From NCBI GenBank assembly GCA_039024915.1, contig JBCCPK010000002.1, positions 585,379 through 649,378 of the forward strand: a stretch of DNA of 64,000 nucleotides. The letters are read 5' to 3'. The notes under the pieces were generated by a model. The model had not been told where the DNA came from, made no database searches, and was given only the letters and a program-made list of their open reading frames with translations. Positions 29,321-38,788 of the stretch are shown here, one piece after another. Origin of the DNA: Pseudomonadota bacterium. GTDB lineage: Bacteria > Pseudomonadota > Alphaproteobacteria > Rhizobiales > MH13. The translations under genes were made by a program, and so were the position numbers. Position 1 is the stretch's first letter. Each line of letters starts with the position of its first letter.

Positions 29321-29894
29321 GACCTAGAGCCTCTTCAATGATCGGCATAAGCGTGACGTCGATATCGCGCGCGGTGAAAGGCCCGATATGCTTGTGCAGG
29401 ATGACGCCATCGGTTCCGATGATGAAGGTTTCCGGGACGCCATAAACGCCGAACTCTATGGACGCACGGCCGCTGGGATCCACGCCGATGCGATCGAAGG
29501 GGTTTCCCAGCGTCGACAGGAACCTGCGAGCATCGGCCGGCTGATCCTTCTGGTTGATGCCGACGATCTGGAAGCGCCCGCCACGGGCAAGAGCCATCAG
29601 CATCGGGTGTTCATCGCGGCAAGGCGCGCACCAGCTTGCGAAGACGTTCAGGAGGGTCACCTGGCCAAGGAAGTCGTCCGGAGAAAAGCCGGGGCTTTCG
29701 TGGCCGGGGATCGGTTCCAGGGAAACTTGCGGGACCTGCTGCCCGATCAGGGCACTGGGGATATCGCTCGCCTGCCCACCGAACAGCAGCTGGTAGCTGA
29801 ACACGCCACCCAGCGCCAAAACGATCAGCAGTGGCGCAAACGCAAGCAGGCTTACCCGACGTTTGGATGGTCCGGCGGCGGTCTGCTCGCTCAT
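29304..29894 (-). CDS. ccmG: Thiol:disulfide interchange protein for cytochrome c maturation
   Basis: CcmG/DsbE reduces apocytochrome c cysteines in the periplasm before haem attachment. 196 residues: an N-terminal membrane anchor (LLAFAPLLIVLALGGVFSYQ) then a thioredoxin fold with the active site WCAPCRDE and the GVPETFII cis-Pro loop. The ATG at 29894 overlaps the ccmD stop (ATGA). Confidence 0.93.
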   Translation of the reverse strand: MSEQTAAGPSKRRVSLLAFAPLLIVLALGGVFSYQLLFGGQASDIPSALIGQQVPQVSLEPIPGHESPGFSPDDFLGQVTLLNVFASWCAPCRDEHPMLMALARGGRFQIVGINQKDQPADARRFLSTLGNPFDRIGVDPSGRASIEFGVYGVPETFIIGTDGVILHKHIGPFTARDIDVTLMPIIEEALGRDRSS

Positions 29895-30061
29895 TCGCCA
29901 CCCTTGAGGCGGCGGACGTCGTGGCCCTGCCGCTCGAGCTCCGAAAGTTGCCGGTCGAGCCCGCGTCGATCGAGCCATAGCCACAGCCCGATGCCAGCAA
30001 AGCCTGCAATACCAGCAAGCCAAGCAAAGGCTATGAACCCGAAGTGCTGGTCGATCACCAT
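29891..30061 (-). CDS. ccmD: Haem exporter protein CcmD
   Basis: A 56-residue protein read directly from the sequence: MVIDQHFGFIAFAW at the start, one membrane helix (about residues 8-30), then a charged tail (LDRRGLDRQLSELERQG). Size, single span, basic tail and position between ccmC (2-bp gap) and ccmG (4-base overlap) fit CcmD, which helps release holo-CcmE from CcmABC. Confidence 0.88.
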   Translation of the reverse strand: MVIDQHFGFIAFAWLAGIAGFAGIGLWLWLDRRGLDRQLSELERQGHDVRRLKGGE

Positions 30062-30063
30062 GA

Positions 30064-30828
30064 TCAGGTTGCCTCAGCCGGTTGCGCGGTTGGGCGCGGT
30101 ATTGAGCGGCGCGCCGCGCGCATTTGCAACGCGCGGATGCGCCGACGCTTCATTTCATTGTCCATCGCCACAAGGTGCAGGAACATGAAGATGAGCGCGA
30201 AGCCGAGGGCGCACGTCAAAAGGGGATAGAGCATCGCGGGGTAAATGGTCGGCCCGTCCATGCGAAAAACCGAAGCCGGCTGGTGCAAGGTGTACCACCA
30301 ATCAACCGAGAATTTGATGATCGGCAGGTTGATCGCACCGATCAGCGTGATGATCGCTGTGATCTTGCCGGCCTTTACCGGCTCCTCGATTGCTTGCCAT
30401 AGGGCGATGATCCCAAGATAAACGAGGAACAGGATCAAGACGCTTGTCAGCCGCGCGTCCCACACCCACCAGGTGTTCCACATCGGCTTGCCCCACAGGG
30501 AGCCTGTAACGAGGCAGATCGCGGTGAAGACAGCGCCGATGGGCGCCATGGCCTTGGCCGATACGTCGGCCATGGGATGCTTGAAAACCAGCGTGCCGAG
30601 CGCGGCGAGTGCCATCAGCGAGTATGTGCCCATGGCGAGCCAGGCCATCGGCACATGAAGGTACATGATGCGAATGGTCTCGCCCTGCTGGTAATCGGCT
30701 GGCGCGGTGACAAACGCACCGTACAGGCCATAGGCGAGGATGAGCAGTCCAACGCCGCCAACCCACGGCTTCGCAATGCGCGAGAAGCGCATCACACGGG
30801 TTGGATTGGCGTAATCAAGAATGCCCAT
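30064..30828 (-). CDS. ccmC: Haem exporter permease CcmC
   Basis: A 254-residue inner-membrane protein with six hydrophobic spans and the periplasmic tryptophan-rich motif WWVWDARLTS that handles haem for CcmE. Conserved histidines occur in YLHVPMAW and in YTLHQPAS. Order ccmA-B-C-D-G on the minus strand is intact; 68 bp separate it from ccmB. Confidence 0.95.
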   Translation of the reverse strand: MGILDYANPTRVMRFSRIAKPWVGGVGLLILAYGLYGAFVTAPADYQQGETIRIMYLHVPMAWLAMGTYSLMALAALGTLVFKHPMADVSAKAMAPIGAVFTAICLVTGSLWGKPMWNTWWVWDARLTSVLILFLVYLGIIALWQAIEEPVKAGKITAIITLIGAINLPIIKFSVDWWYTLHQPASVFRMDGPTIYPAMLYPLLTCALGFALIFMFLHLVAMDNEMKRRRIRALQMRAARRSIPRPTAQPAEAT

Positions 30829-30896
30829 CTCGTCTCACGATGACCTTGGTTTGTGCTCCGATAGCACAGCCACGGTTTAATATACCATTAGGTGTC

Positions 30897-31577
30897 TCAA
30901 CCATCACCGATTGAAACTGCGGCAGCCGCGCCGATCGTCCCGACAACCGCGTAAATCAAACTGACCGCGCACAAAAGCGCAAATGGAGGCCAGAACGGAT
31001 CAGGTTCAATGATTGCCGCGCGGGTCGCCGCGACACCGAAAATAAGAACGGGAACCGAAAACGGTAGAATGATGACCGCCATAAGCAGCGCTCCGCGACG
31101 CAAGGTCACAGCAAGTGCAGCTCCTACGGCGCCCAAAAACGATAGCGCGGGCGTCCCAACGGCAAGCGTTGCGGTCAACGTCGCGATCGCCGCCGGTTCA
31201 ATCGCAAGAAGCAACGATAGCACCGGCGTGGCGAGCACCAGCGGCAGCGATGCGCCGAGCCAATGGGCGATCACCTTTGCGATCACCATCGATGCGACCG
31301 GCGTATCTGTCAGGAGCAGCAGATCGAGTGCGCCATCGTCGCGATCAGACTGAAACAGGCGCTCCAGACCGATCAACGTCGCTAGAAGTGCAGCGATCCA
31401 CATAATCGCGGGGCCTATCTGGGATAACAGATTGAGATCCGGACCTATCCCGAACGGAACCGTGGTGATCACTGCGAGGAAAAACAGGACACCGGTCAGC
31501 GCACCCCCGCCGACGCGACTGCCCAGACGCAGATCTCGCAGGATGAGGGCTAGGAATGGCGATGCGGAACGGCTCAT
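30897..31577 (-). CDS. ccmB: Haem exporter permease CcmB
   Basis: 226 residues with six hydrophobic segments; the N-terminal LILRDLRLGSR and the RLFQSDRDDGALDLLLLTD segment are typical of CcmB. It forms a complex with CcmA and CcmC. The start overlaps the ccmA stop by four bases. Confidence 0.94.
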   Translation of the reverse strand: MSRSASPFLALILRDLRLGSRVGGGALTGVLFFLAVITTVPFGIGPDLNLLSQIGPAIMWIAALLATLIGLERLFQSDRDDGALDLLLLTDTPVASMVIAKVIAHWLGASLPLVLATPVLSLLLAIEPAAIATLTATLAVGTPALSFLGAVGAALAVTLRRGALLMAVIILPFSVPVLIFGVAATRAAIIEPDPFWPPFALLCAVSLIYAVVGTIGAAAAVSIGDG

Positions 31578-32290
31578 GACCCGCCACCGTCGAGCCAGTA
31601 GTCTTCCGATGCACCCCGCCGCCCATCCGCCTTTGCGGATCCGAACGATGCAGGAAGTTTCGGTGGGTAGTCAGCCAGATCGAGGGTCTTCAATCCATCC
31701 ATGGGCAGGGCGCTATGCGTCGCGAAGACCACAATTCCGCCAGCGGCGCGATGCGCGGCCGCCAGCGCCATGAAGCGCTCGACCGAGGCGTCGTCTAGCG
31801 CGGCGGTAGGCTCATCAAGCAGCCAGATCGGGCGCGGCGCAACCAGCAAGCGCGCCAGCGCGACCCGCCGCTTTTGACCTTGCGACAAGATCCCGGCGGG
31901 AAGTCCTATCACATGACCGATCCCCAAACGGTCCAGCGCCTCGGCGATGGTGGGCGACTGCGGCGGCCTACCAAAATAGGCGATCCAGAATGCGAGGTTC
32001 TGCTCAACGGTGAGCGCGCCCTTCAGGCCATCGGCGTGCCCGCCCAGATGACATAAGGCTGAGCGCGGCACATCGGCCGCCACATCGCAAACCGATAGTG
32101 CGATACGCCCAGCCTGCGGCTCTGCCAAACCGGCCAGAATTCGCAGCAACGATGTCTTTCCCGACCCGTTGGGGCCTACTAACGCAACGGCGTCCCCCGC
32201 GGTCAAGGATAGGGAGATGCCGGCTGCCAAAGGACGTTCTCCACGGCTGAAAGCCATAGCTTCGCAGTCCAGCCGCGCTTCACGCCACAC
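31574..32290 (-). CDS. ccmA: Haem exporter ATP-binding protein CcmA
   Basis: 238-residue ATPase with Walker A GPNGSGKTS, signature region LSQGQKRRVALARL, and Walker B IWLLDEPTAALD. Start is GTG at 32290 because the first residues (ARLDCEAMAF) align with the family N-terminus; ATG at 32257 would truncate a strand. It is divergent from acnA with about 210 bp between. Confidence 0.93.
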   Translation of the reverse strand: MWREARLDCEAMAFSRGERPLAAGISLSLTAGDAVALVGPNGSGKTSLLRILAGLAEPQAGRIALSVCDVAADVPRSALCHLGGHADGLKGALTVEQNLAFWIAYFGRPPQSPTIAEALDRLGIGHVIGLPAGILSQGQKRRVALARLLVAPRPIWLLDEPTAALDDASVERFMALAAAHRAAGGIVVFATHSALPMDGLKTLDLADYPPKLPASFGSAKADGRRGASEDYWLDGGGS

Positions 32291-32367
32291 GCATCAACCT
32301 CCACCTAAGACCACGGACAGCCTCACATAACACTGCCATTAGCCGCGTTCGCTCTTTTAAACCGTTA

Positions 32368-32413
32368 CAAAGTTCCTTATCTCAATTTCAAGCTGCCCAG
32401 ATCGGGAACTTTG
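32368..32413. promoter_or_regulatory. 9-bp inverted repeat upstream of acnA
   Basis: CAAAGTTCC (32368-32376) and GGAACTTTG (32405-32413) are perfect inverted copies separated by 28 bases, in the ccmA/acnA divergent region and about 90 bp before the acnA start. It could be a regulator site or a stem in the acnA leader. Confidence 0.5.
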
Positions 32414-32501
32414 GGCTTCGGGAGTGATGCGCGTTCGCCAATGGCAGCGCGCAACGGGATTCTCCCATCGGATCACCTGCTGCGGATTGGAGAGGCCATC
32501 G

Positions 32502-35174
32502 ATGTCGCTCGACAGCTTTAATAGCCGGCAGACACTGACGATTGGCGATCAGACTGTCACCGTTTTTAATCCACTGGAAGCTGAGAAGCATGGACTGCCT
32601 GGCGTCAGCCAGCTTCCGTTCTCGCTCAAGGTGCTGCTTGAAAACCTGTTGCGGCACGAAGACCACAAAACCGTTCATAAGGCCGACATCGAGGCCATGA
32701 GCCAATGGGTGATCGACAAGACGTCCGAACAGGAGATTGCCTACCGACCGGCACGTGTCCTGATGCAGGACTTCACGGGCGTGCCGGCGGTCGTTGATCT
32801 TGCCGCGATGCGCGATGGCATTGTCGCGCTAGGCGGCGACCCGGAGAAAATCAATCCGCTGAACCCGGTTGATCTCGTGATCGACCACTCGGTGATGATC
32901 GATGAGTTCGGCAATCCGCGCGCCTTTCAGATGAATGTCGACCGCGAATATGAGCGCAATCTTGAACGGTACACCTTCCTCAAATGGGGCCAGAAGGCGT
33001 TCAACAACTTTCGCGTCGTCCCGCCCGGCACAGGAATCTGTCACCAGGTGAACGTGGAGTATCTGGCTCAAGTCGTCTGGACCGATGACGCCGAAGGCGA
33101 GACGATTGCCTATCCCGACACACTTGTAGGCACTGATAGCCACACAACCATGGTGAACGGTATGGCCGTTCTGGGCTGGGGTGTCGGCGGCATCGAAGCG
33201 GAGGCGGCTATGCTCGGCCAGCCGATCTCGATGCTTATCCCTGAGGTTGTCGGCTTCAAGCTGACCGGTGAAATGGTTGAGGGCACAACGGCGACTGATC
33301 TCGTCCTTAAGGTGGTGCAGATGCTGCGCGAGAAGGGCGTGGTCGGCAAATTTGTCGAGTTCTATGGCGATGGCCTTGATCGCCTGCCACTGCCGGACCG
33401 CGCAACCATCGCCAACATGGCGCCGGAATATGGCGCAACGTGCGGTTTCTTCCCGATCGATGAGGAGACCCTGCGCTATCTGCGGATGACCGGGCGCGAT
33501 GAGGCGCGCATCAAGCTCGTTGAAGACTACGCGAAAACCTGCGGCTTCTGGCGTGAGCCGGGGGTCGAACCGGTGTTCACCGATACCCTCGAATTGGACA
33601 TGGGGACGATCCGCGCGGCCATCTCCGGACCCAAGCGCCCCCAGGACTTCGTCCCACTGACCGAAGCGGCTCAGGGCTTTGAGAAGGAGATGGCGGAGAC
33701 CTTCAAGCGACCGCTCGACACGTCGTTTCCGGTCGAAGGCGAAGACTACGCGATGTCTTCGGGCAAGGTGGTGATCGCGTCGATCACGTCGTGCACCAAC
33801 ACGTCTAACCCCTACGTGATGATCGGCGCAGGCCTTGTGGCCCGCAAAGCGCGGGAAAAGGGCCTGAAGCAAAAGCCATGGGTCAAGACATCGCTTGCAC
33901 CGGGCTCACAGGTCGTCTCGCAATATCTCGAAGAAGCGGGTTTGCAGGACGACTTGGATGCCATCGGCTTCAACCTGGTGGGCTATGGCTGCACAACCTG
34001 CATTGGCAACTCAGGTCCGCTGCAGGAAGAAATCTCCAAGGCGATCAACGATGGTGATCTGGTTGCGACCTCCGTTCTGTCGGGCAACCGCAACTTCGAG
34101 GGGCGTATCAGCCCCGATGTACGGGCCAACTACCTCGCCTCGCCCCCGCTCGTCGTTGCGTATGCCCTTGCGGGAGACATGCGGATCGACCTGACCCGCG
34201 AGCCGCTGGGACACGACAAGGACGGCAACGACGTCTACCTCAAGGACATCTGGCCGACCTCCCAGGAGATTGCCGACCTTGTGCACCAGACGGTAACCCG
34301 CGATGCTTTCCAGTCGAAGTACGCCGACGTCTTCAAGGGCGACGATAAGTGGCGCAGCGTCGAGACCACCGATAGCGACACCTACGACTGGCCGCCTTCG
34401 TCAACCTACGTCCAGAACCCGCCCTATTTCCAGGGAATGGACCGCGAACCGGGGACAATCTCCGACATCGAGAACGCCAAGGTACTGGCCATTCTCGGCG
34501 ACATGATCACCACCGATCACATCTCGCCGGCCGGCTCGTTCAAAGACACGACGCCAGCAGGCCAATATCTGACCGAACGCCAGGTTCCCGTTCGGGAATT
34601 CAACTCTTATGGGTCTCGTCGCGGCAATCATGAGATCATGATGCGAGGGACCTTCGCCAACATTCGCATCAAGAACGAGATGCTCGATGGCGTTGAAGGC
34701 GGCTACACGCTGGGACCTGACGGGGAACAAACACCCATCTTTGACGCGTCGATGGCATGGCAGGAAAAAGGCGTTCCACTGGTCATCTTTGGCGGCGAAC
34801 AATATGGCGCGGGGTCATCGCGTGACTGGGCGGCCAAAGGCACCAACCTTTTGGGCGTGAAGGCTGTCATCGCCGAAAGCTTCGAACGCATTCACCGGTC
34901 CAATCTTGTTGGGATGGGCGTCATTCCGTTCGAGTTCACCAGCGACGATAATCGCAAATCGCTCGGGCTGAAGGGCGATGAGACTGTTTCGATCACAGGG
35001 CTTGAAGGTGACCTGAAGCCCAGGCAGATGGTGACGGCCGACATCACCTATGGCGATGGCACAACCAAGAAGATCGAGCTGAAGTGCCGGATCGATACCG
35101 AAGTCGAGATTGAGTATGTCGAGCACGGTGGCGTGCTGCACTACGTGCTGCGCAACCTCGCCCAGGCGGCCTAA
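32502..35174 (+). CDS. acnA: Aconitate hydratase A
   Basis: An 890-residue TCA-cycle enzyme isomerising citrate to isocitrate. The [4Fe-4S] cysteines are in SCTNTSNP and [14 protein letters not shown], and the C-terminal swivel domain has [12 protein letters not shown]. The ATG at 32502 follows GGAGAGG at 32489-32495. Neighbouring divergent ccm genes are a familiar alphaproteobacterial arrangement. Confidence 0.96.
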   Translation: MSLDSFNSRQTLTIGDQTVTVFNPLEAEKHGLPGVSQLPFSLKVLLENLLRHEDHKTVHKADIEAMSQWVIDKTSEQEIAYRPARVLMQDFTGVPAVVDLAAMRDGIVALGGDPEKINPLNPVDLVIDHSVMIDEFGNPRAFQMNVDREYERNLERYTFLKWGQKAFNNFRVVPPGTGICHQVNVEYLAQVVWTDDAEGETIAYPDTLVGTDSHTTMVNGMAVLGWGVGGIEAEAAMLGQPISMLIPEVVGFKLTGEMVEGTTATDLVLKVVQMLREKGVVGKFVEFYGDGLDRLPLPDRATIANMAPEYGATCGFFPIDEETLRYLRMTGRDEARIKLVEDYAKTCGFWREPGVEPVFTDTLELDMGTIRAAISGPKRPQDFVPLTEAAQGFEKEMAETFKRPLDTSFPVEGEDYAMSSGKVVIASITSCTNTSNPYVMIGAGLVARKAREKGLKQKPWVKTSLAPGSQVVSQYLEEAGLQDDLDAIGFNLVGYGCTTCIGNSGPLQEEISKAINDGDLVATSVLSGNRNFEGRISPDVRANYLASPPLVVAYALAGDMRIDLTREPLGHDKDGNDVYLKDIWPTSQEIADLVHQTVTRDAFQSKYADVFKGDDKWRSVETTDSDTYDWPPSSTYVQNPPYFQGMDREPGTISDIENAKVLAILGDMITTDHISPAGSFKDTTPAGQYLTERQVPVREFNSYGSRRGNHEIMMRGTFANIRIKNEMLDGVEGGYTLGPDGEQTPIFDASMAWQEKGVPLVIFGGEQYGAGSSRDWAAKGTNLLGVKAVIAESFERIHRSNLVGMGVIPFEFTSDDNRKSLGLKGDETVSITGLEGDLKPRQMVTADITYGDGTTKKIELKCRIDTEVEIEYVEHGGVLHYVLRNLAQAA

Positions 35175-35353
35175 ACACCCCGGTTGCTGCAACTGTAAGA
35201 CCACGGAAGCCCGCGAATATTAGTCCGTTCTTATACTGATTATATATGTAGTGTTGCTAATATAAGCCGACTATTGCTTAGCCGTCTTTTATACGCTAGT
35301 CTTTGGTCGCGTAGAGTGTGCGTGTTGCCTATTTCGCATTCCGGGGGAAACAC

Positions 35354-35581
35354 ATGGGCACATCGCCTTGGAAGTCTTCCACGTCCGTCAAGGATGTGGA
35401 AACCATCGTTAAACGTGACGTCTTACCGCGCCTGTTTCAGCGACTGAACCTTGGTCGTCGAGCGGCGGTGGCCGTGCGGTCTGAACAAGGCCGGCCACGC
35501 GATGGTCAACGCACTATTTGGCGACCTGCGCGGAAACGTAAACAGCCGTTCGATAGGTCGCTCAATCACTGGCAAAGCTGA
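35354..35581 (+). CDS. Doubtful small ORF, no recognised family
   Basis: 75 codons from an ATG with GGGGGAAAC just upstream. The first 35 residues (VETIVKRDVLPRLFQRLNL) look helical, but the later part is Arg-rich and unlike its start, while another plus-strand frame at 35451-35672 looks more protein-like there. A frameshifted remnant of a longer gene is possible. Confidence 0.3.
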   Translation: MGTSPWKSSTSVKDVETIVKRDVLPRLFQRLNLGRRAAVAVRSEQGRPRDGQRTIWRPARKRKQPFDRSLNHWQS

Positions 35582-35699
35582 ACCGGCTCTACGTTGCTTA
35601 GACGGTGCAAGCGTTTGGACGGTCAGTCACGAGCCGAAAGCCGCAAAAAACCCGCCACCGCATAAGCGATGACGGGCCGTAGTCGATAACCGCAGGACC

Positions 35700-35912
35700 A
35701 CGGTTTGTCTTAAAGCTATCGCTCAGCACCAAACTACAGCCGATGCGATGCATCACTCGGTACGCTGAGTGATTTCACCTTGGTGAGCGCGGCGCTACCG
35801 CCTCAGGGGCTGGGGGCTGGAGGGTCTGAAACGCCAGCGCCGCGCCACCAGGTAATAGTACGGAACAGATCGAAAGAGTTTGGCCGGCTAAGGGCCGGAT
35901 CGCGGCCCTTTT
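35700..35912 (+). ncRNA. Candidate structured small RNA
   Basis: Three nested signals occur in 160 bases: a 7-bp hairpin ATCACTC/GAGTGAT (35752-35773); a long stem of GGTG plus GCGCGGCGCT (35782-35796, one bulged A) with AGCGCCGCGC plus CACC (35836-35849); and a terminator-like stem AGGGCCG/CGGCCCT with a 5-base loop followed by TTTT (35891-35912). The 5' end is a guess. No Rfam family was recognised by eye. Confidence 0.45.
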
Positions 35913-36046
35913 GCGGCTATAATGTGTCAACGTCACGGCGCGTCAAAGGTTCGCTCCGTGCTTGACCGAACACCGGTTCGGCTTGCCAAACCCGAAAACC
36001 CTTGGAACATTGCTTTTGGATTGGATACGGCCCGGAGATACCCTTC

Positions 36047-36493
36047 ATGAAAGATGAGCAGCTTGACGTCAGCGCACCGATTTCCCTTGATGCGCATCGC
36101 CTGGCTTCAACATCAAAGAAGGCCCCCGCCGCGAGCCATGACCGTGTAAGCATTGTCACATCAAACAATGCCCCTGCTTCCCAATCAGCGCCAAGCCAGA
36201 TTTCGTTCCATCGCCGAGAACTTGATCTGCTGTTGAGCGTTTATGGCCGCAAGGTCGCCGAAGGCGAATGGCGGGACTATGCGATCGATCATCTCAAGGA
36301 TCGGGCGGTTTTTTCGGTTTTTCGCCGGACCGCGGAAGTGCCGCTTTACCGCATTGAAAAAGATCCCCGCCTTGCCCGCCGCCAGGGCGCCTACATGGTG
36401 GTGTCCGCGTCCGGCCAGATTCTCAAGCGCGGCCATGATCTGAAGGCGGTCCTGCGCGTTTTTGACAGCAAACCGAAGCTCAGCGTCGTCTAA
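36047..36493 (+). CDS. DUF2794 family protein
   Basis: 148 residues; the conserved DUF2794 block is FHRRELDLLLSVYGRKVAEG, then DRAVFSVFRR and PLYRIEKDPRLARRQGAYMV, ending LKRGHDLKAVLRVFD. The N-terminal 50 residues are variable and Ser/Ala-rich. The family is restricted largely to alphaproteobacteria and has no known function. ATG 36047 with GGAG upstream is preferred over TTG 36002. Confidence 0.9.
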   Translation: MKDEQLDVSAPISLDAHRLASTSKKAPAASHDRVSIVTSNNAPASQSAPSQISFHRRELDLLLSVYGRKVAEGEWRDYAIDHLKDRAVFSVFRRTAEVPLYRIEKDPRLARRQGAYMVVSASGQILKRGHDLKAVLRVFDSKPKLSVV

Positions 36494-36548
36494 AGCACGT
36501 GGCACATGCAGGGCTGGATCGATAACGCGCCACCATTTGTAGGCCAGG

Positions 36549-37340
36549 CTACTGCAAGAACTCGTGCACCAGCCGCTCGACATCGTCCGGTGCCTCGATG
36601 GGGGAAATGTGCTTACCAAGGACGGTTTCAAAACGCCCCTTTGGCAGGCGTTCGGAGACCTTTCGCAGGTCTGCGATGGGGTACATTGCGTCGTTTTCAC
36701 CGGCGATCACCAGCGTCGGCGCGGCGATCTGCGGCAAGAGCGGTGCAACTGGCTCACTTTCGAGCATCACCGACCGGATGGCGGCGCCGAGCGCTCGAGG
36801 CTTCGCCCTCTTGAGCATCGCGTTGAATGCCTTGGCGTAACTGGGGTTCGCCGCAAGAGCCTTATCAGAAAAGAAACTGCCCGCGACGCCTTTTCGGAAG
36901 AGAGTCGAGCCCGGCATCCAGCGCGCGCCAAGGGCTATCAGACGGGCGGCGAGCGCGGGTTCACTGTCGCCAAGGAACATTGGTGTATTGATCAGCAGCA
37001 GCCGCTCGACCCGCTCGGGAGCCATCACGGCGACATGCGCGCTGACCATACCGCCCCATGAAACGCCGCCTACGCTCGCCACTTCGACGCCATGATAATC
37101 CATGACCTCAAGCATCGCGGTCGCGCACTGGGCCATCGAAAAGCTGGCTTCAGGACCGCCGCTTTGCCCATGGCCCGGCCCGTCGATCAGGATGATGCGG
37201 TAACGGTCCTCAAGACCGTCAGCCAGCCGTTCGAAAATATGGTGGTCGGTGAAGACAGATGGCCAGAGAACCAGGGTCCGATCTCCTTGGCCACGCACCA
37301 ATGTCGCCAAGGACCCCAGCGTCGTCTTGACGAGGATCAT
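36549..37340 (-). CDS. Alpha/beta hydrolase, last gene of the ars cluster
   Basis: 263 residues with an alpha/beta-hydrolase fold: oxyanion region near LVLWPSVFTDHHIF, IDGPGHGQSGG, the nucleophile elbow GGVSWGGMV (Ser near residue 96), the acid in IAGENDAMYP, and the His in GKHISPIEAPDDV. It starts 10 bp after arsH ends, with GAGGAAC before the ATG, so it is almost certainly cotranscribed. Substrate unknown. Confidence 0.85.
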   Translation of the reverse strand: MILVKTTLGSLATLVRGQGDRTLVLWPSVFTDHHIFERLADGLEDRYRIILIDGPGHGQSGGPEASFSMAQCATAMLEVMDYHGVEVASVGGVSWGGMVSAHVAVMAPERVERLLLINTPMFLGDSEPALAARLIALGARWMPGSTLFRKGVAGSFFSDKALAANPSYAKAFNAMLKRAKPRALGAAIRSVMLESEPVAPLLPQIAAPTLVIAGENDAMYPIADLRKVSERLPKGRFETVLGKHISPIEAPDDVERLVHEFLQ

Positions 37341-37350
37341 GCTTGTTCCT

Positions 37351-38073
37351 CTAAACTGACCGGATGGCGACACGCTTGTTGACCTGTTCGGCGCTCTCCA
37401 CCCGTTCGGAATACCGGTCGACCAGATAGGCCGATCGCCCGCGCGTGAGGTGGGTGAACTTCATCAATTCCTCCATCACATCGACGACCCGATTGTAGAA
37501 CGAGGAGGGCTTCATGCGCCCCTCATCGTCGAACTCAAGCCATGCCTTGGGTACCGATGACTGGTTGGGGATCGTGATCATCCGCATCCACCGGCCAAGA
37601 ATGCGCATCTGGTTGACCGTGTTGAAGCTCTGAGAACCGCCGCACACCTGCATGAGCGCCAGCGTCCGGCCTTGCGTCGGACGAATGCCGCCAATGGGGG
37701 CCAGCGGAAGCCAGTCGATCTGCGTCTTCATGAGACCGGTCATCGCGCCGTGGCGCTCCGGCGAGCACCACACATGCGCTTCCGACCACAGCGAAAGCTC
37801 ACGCAGTTCGAGCACCTTCGGATGATCGCTTGAGGGCTCGTAGCCTTGCGGGTCGTCCACCAGCGGCAGGCCGGTTGGATCGAACACGCGCACCTCGGCA
37901 CCGAGGCGCTCGAGAATACGCTTCCCCTCAAGCGTCAGCAGCTTCGAGTAGGACCGCTCCCGCAAGCTGCCGTACAGCATGAGGACCCGAGGCTTGTGGC
38001 TGAGCGTGTCGCCAAGCGCCTTGGCGTCAATGGGATGCAGATGCTCGGCAATCAGGTTGGGACTCTCACTCAT
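37351..38073 (-). CDS. arsH: Organoarsenical oxidase / NADPH-dependent FMN reductase ArsH
   Basis: 240 residues of the ArsH family. The FMN-binding signature is [35 protein letters not shown] and [21 protein letters not shown] are characteristic. Known ArsH proteins oxidise trivalent organoarsenicals such as methylarsenite to less toxic pentavalent forms. The start overlaps the aqpS stop by 8 bases. Confidence 0.93.
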   Translation of the reverse strand: MSESPNLIAEHLHPIDAKALGDTLSHKPRVLMLYGSLRERSYSKLLTLEGKRILERLGAEVRVFDPTGLPLVDDPQGYEPSSDHPKVLELRELSLWSEAHVWCSPERHGAMTGLMKTQIDWLPLAPIGGIRPTQGRTLALMQVCGGSQSFNTVNQMRILGRWMRMITIPNQSSVPKAWLEFDDEGRMKPSSFYNRVVDVMEELMKFTHLTRGRSAYLVDRYSERVESAEQVNKRVAIRSV

Positions 38074-38788
38074 CGGTTATTACCTTCTGCGCACGCGCTT
38101 CCAGCGCCCTGGCTCCTAAAGGCAGGTTAAACAGCCACGCGCAAACCAGCAGAGCGAGGAAACCGCCGGCATATTGGCTGATGAGGAACCACGGCATATC
38201 GGCGGGCCGGATGCCAGCGAACGTGTCGGAAAATGACCGCGCAATGGTCACCGCAGGGTTGGCGAACGACGTCGAGGCCGTGAACCAATAAGCGGCCGTG
38301 ATATAGAGCCCAACGGCCATTGCCACCGCGCTTTGCCGAACCTTGAGAGTGGCAAGGATTGTGAAGATCAGGCCGAAAGTCGCAACGCCTTCTGCGAACC
38401 ATTGCGCCGGACCTGTGCGCACGGTTTGCGATAGCTGGAGGACCGGCTCTTCGAACATCAGGTGCGCGGTCCACGCACCGAAAAGCCCGCCTGCAATCTG
38501 AACCAGGACGTAGAACCACGAATCGCGATCGGGGATCGCCTTCTGGCACACGAAAACCAACGTCACCACAGGGTTGAAATGCGCGCCGGAAATCGGGCCC
38601 AACATCGTGATCAAAACCACCAGGATGGCGCCCGTGGGGATGGTGTTGCCAAGGAGCGCAATCGCCACATTTCCGCCCGCCAGCTGCTCCGCCATGATTC
38701 CTGAGCCGATAACGGTCGCCAGCAAAAACGCCGTACCGATAAACTCGGCAGCGAGGCGCTGCGAAAGGGAATAGGTCTCAGCAAGCAC
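38066..38788 (-). CDS. aqpS: MIP family aquaglyceroporin of arsenic cluster (AqpS-like)
   Basis: 240 residues with six membrane spans and two half-helix loops: HFNPVVTL (NPV rather than NPA) and [11 protein letters not shown]. AqpS-type channels in rhizobial ars operons conduct arsenite or methylarsenite across the inner membrane. Start is GTG at 38788: it overlaps the arsR stop and has AGAGG six bases upstream; the longer frame is not protein-like. Confidence 0.9.
   Translation of the reverse strand: MLAETYSLSQRLAAEFIGTAFLLATVIGSGIMAEQLAGGNVAIALLGNTIPTGAILVVLITMLGPISGAHFNPVVTLVFVCQKAIPDRDSWFYVLVQIAGGLFGAWTAHLMFEEPVLQLSQTVRTGPAQWFAEGVATFGLIFTILATLKVRQSAVAMAVGLYITAAYWFTASTSFANPAVTIARSFSDTFAGIRPADMPWFLISQYAGGFLALLVCAWLFNLPLGARALEARAQKVITDE

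Larger units (their letters stand above)
35175..36046. other. Gene-poor region between acnA and DUF2794 gene
   Basis: 872 bases with no convincing protein gene. Bases 35215-35300 are markedly AT-rich, with several TATA-like stretches. A doubtful ORF lies at 35354-35581, and a strongly folded segment at about 35700-35912 ends in a terminator-like hairpin. TATAAT occurs at 35918-35923, ahead of the DUF2794 gene. Confidence 0.6.

Noticed and set aside
32829..33872. 347-codon minus-strand ORF opposite acnA
   Set aside because: Antisense shadow of aconitase.
35700..35912. tRNA, tmRNA, SRP RNA or RNase P RNA in the structured segment
   Set aside because: No cloverleaf, no GGAAGCAGC-like SRP loop and no tmRNA tag reading frame could be recognised; kept only as an unclassified candidate.
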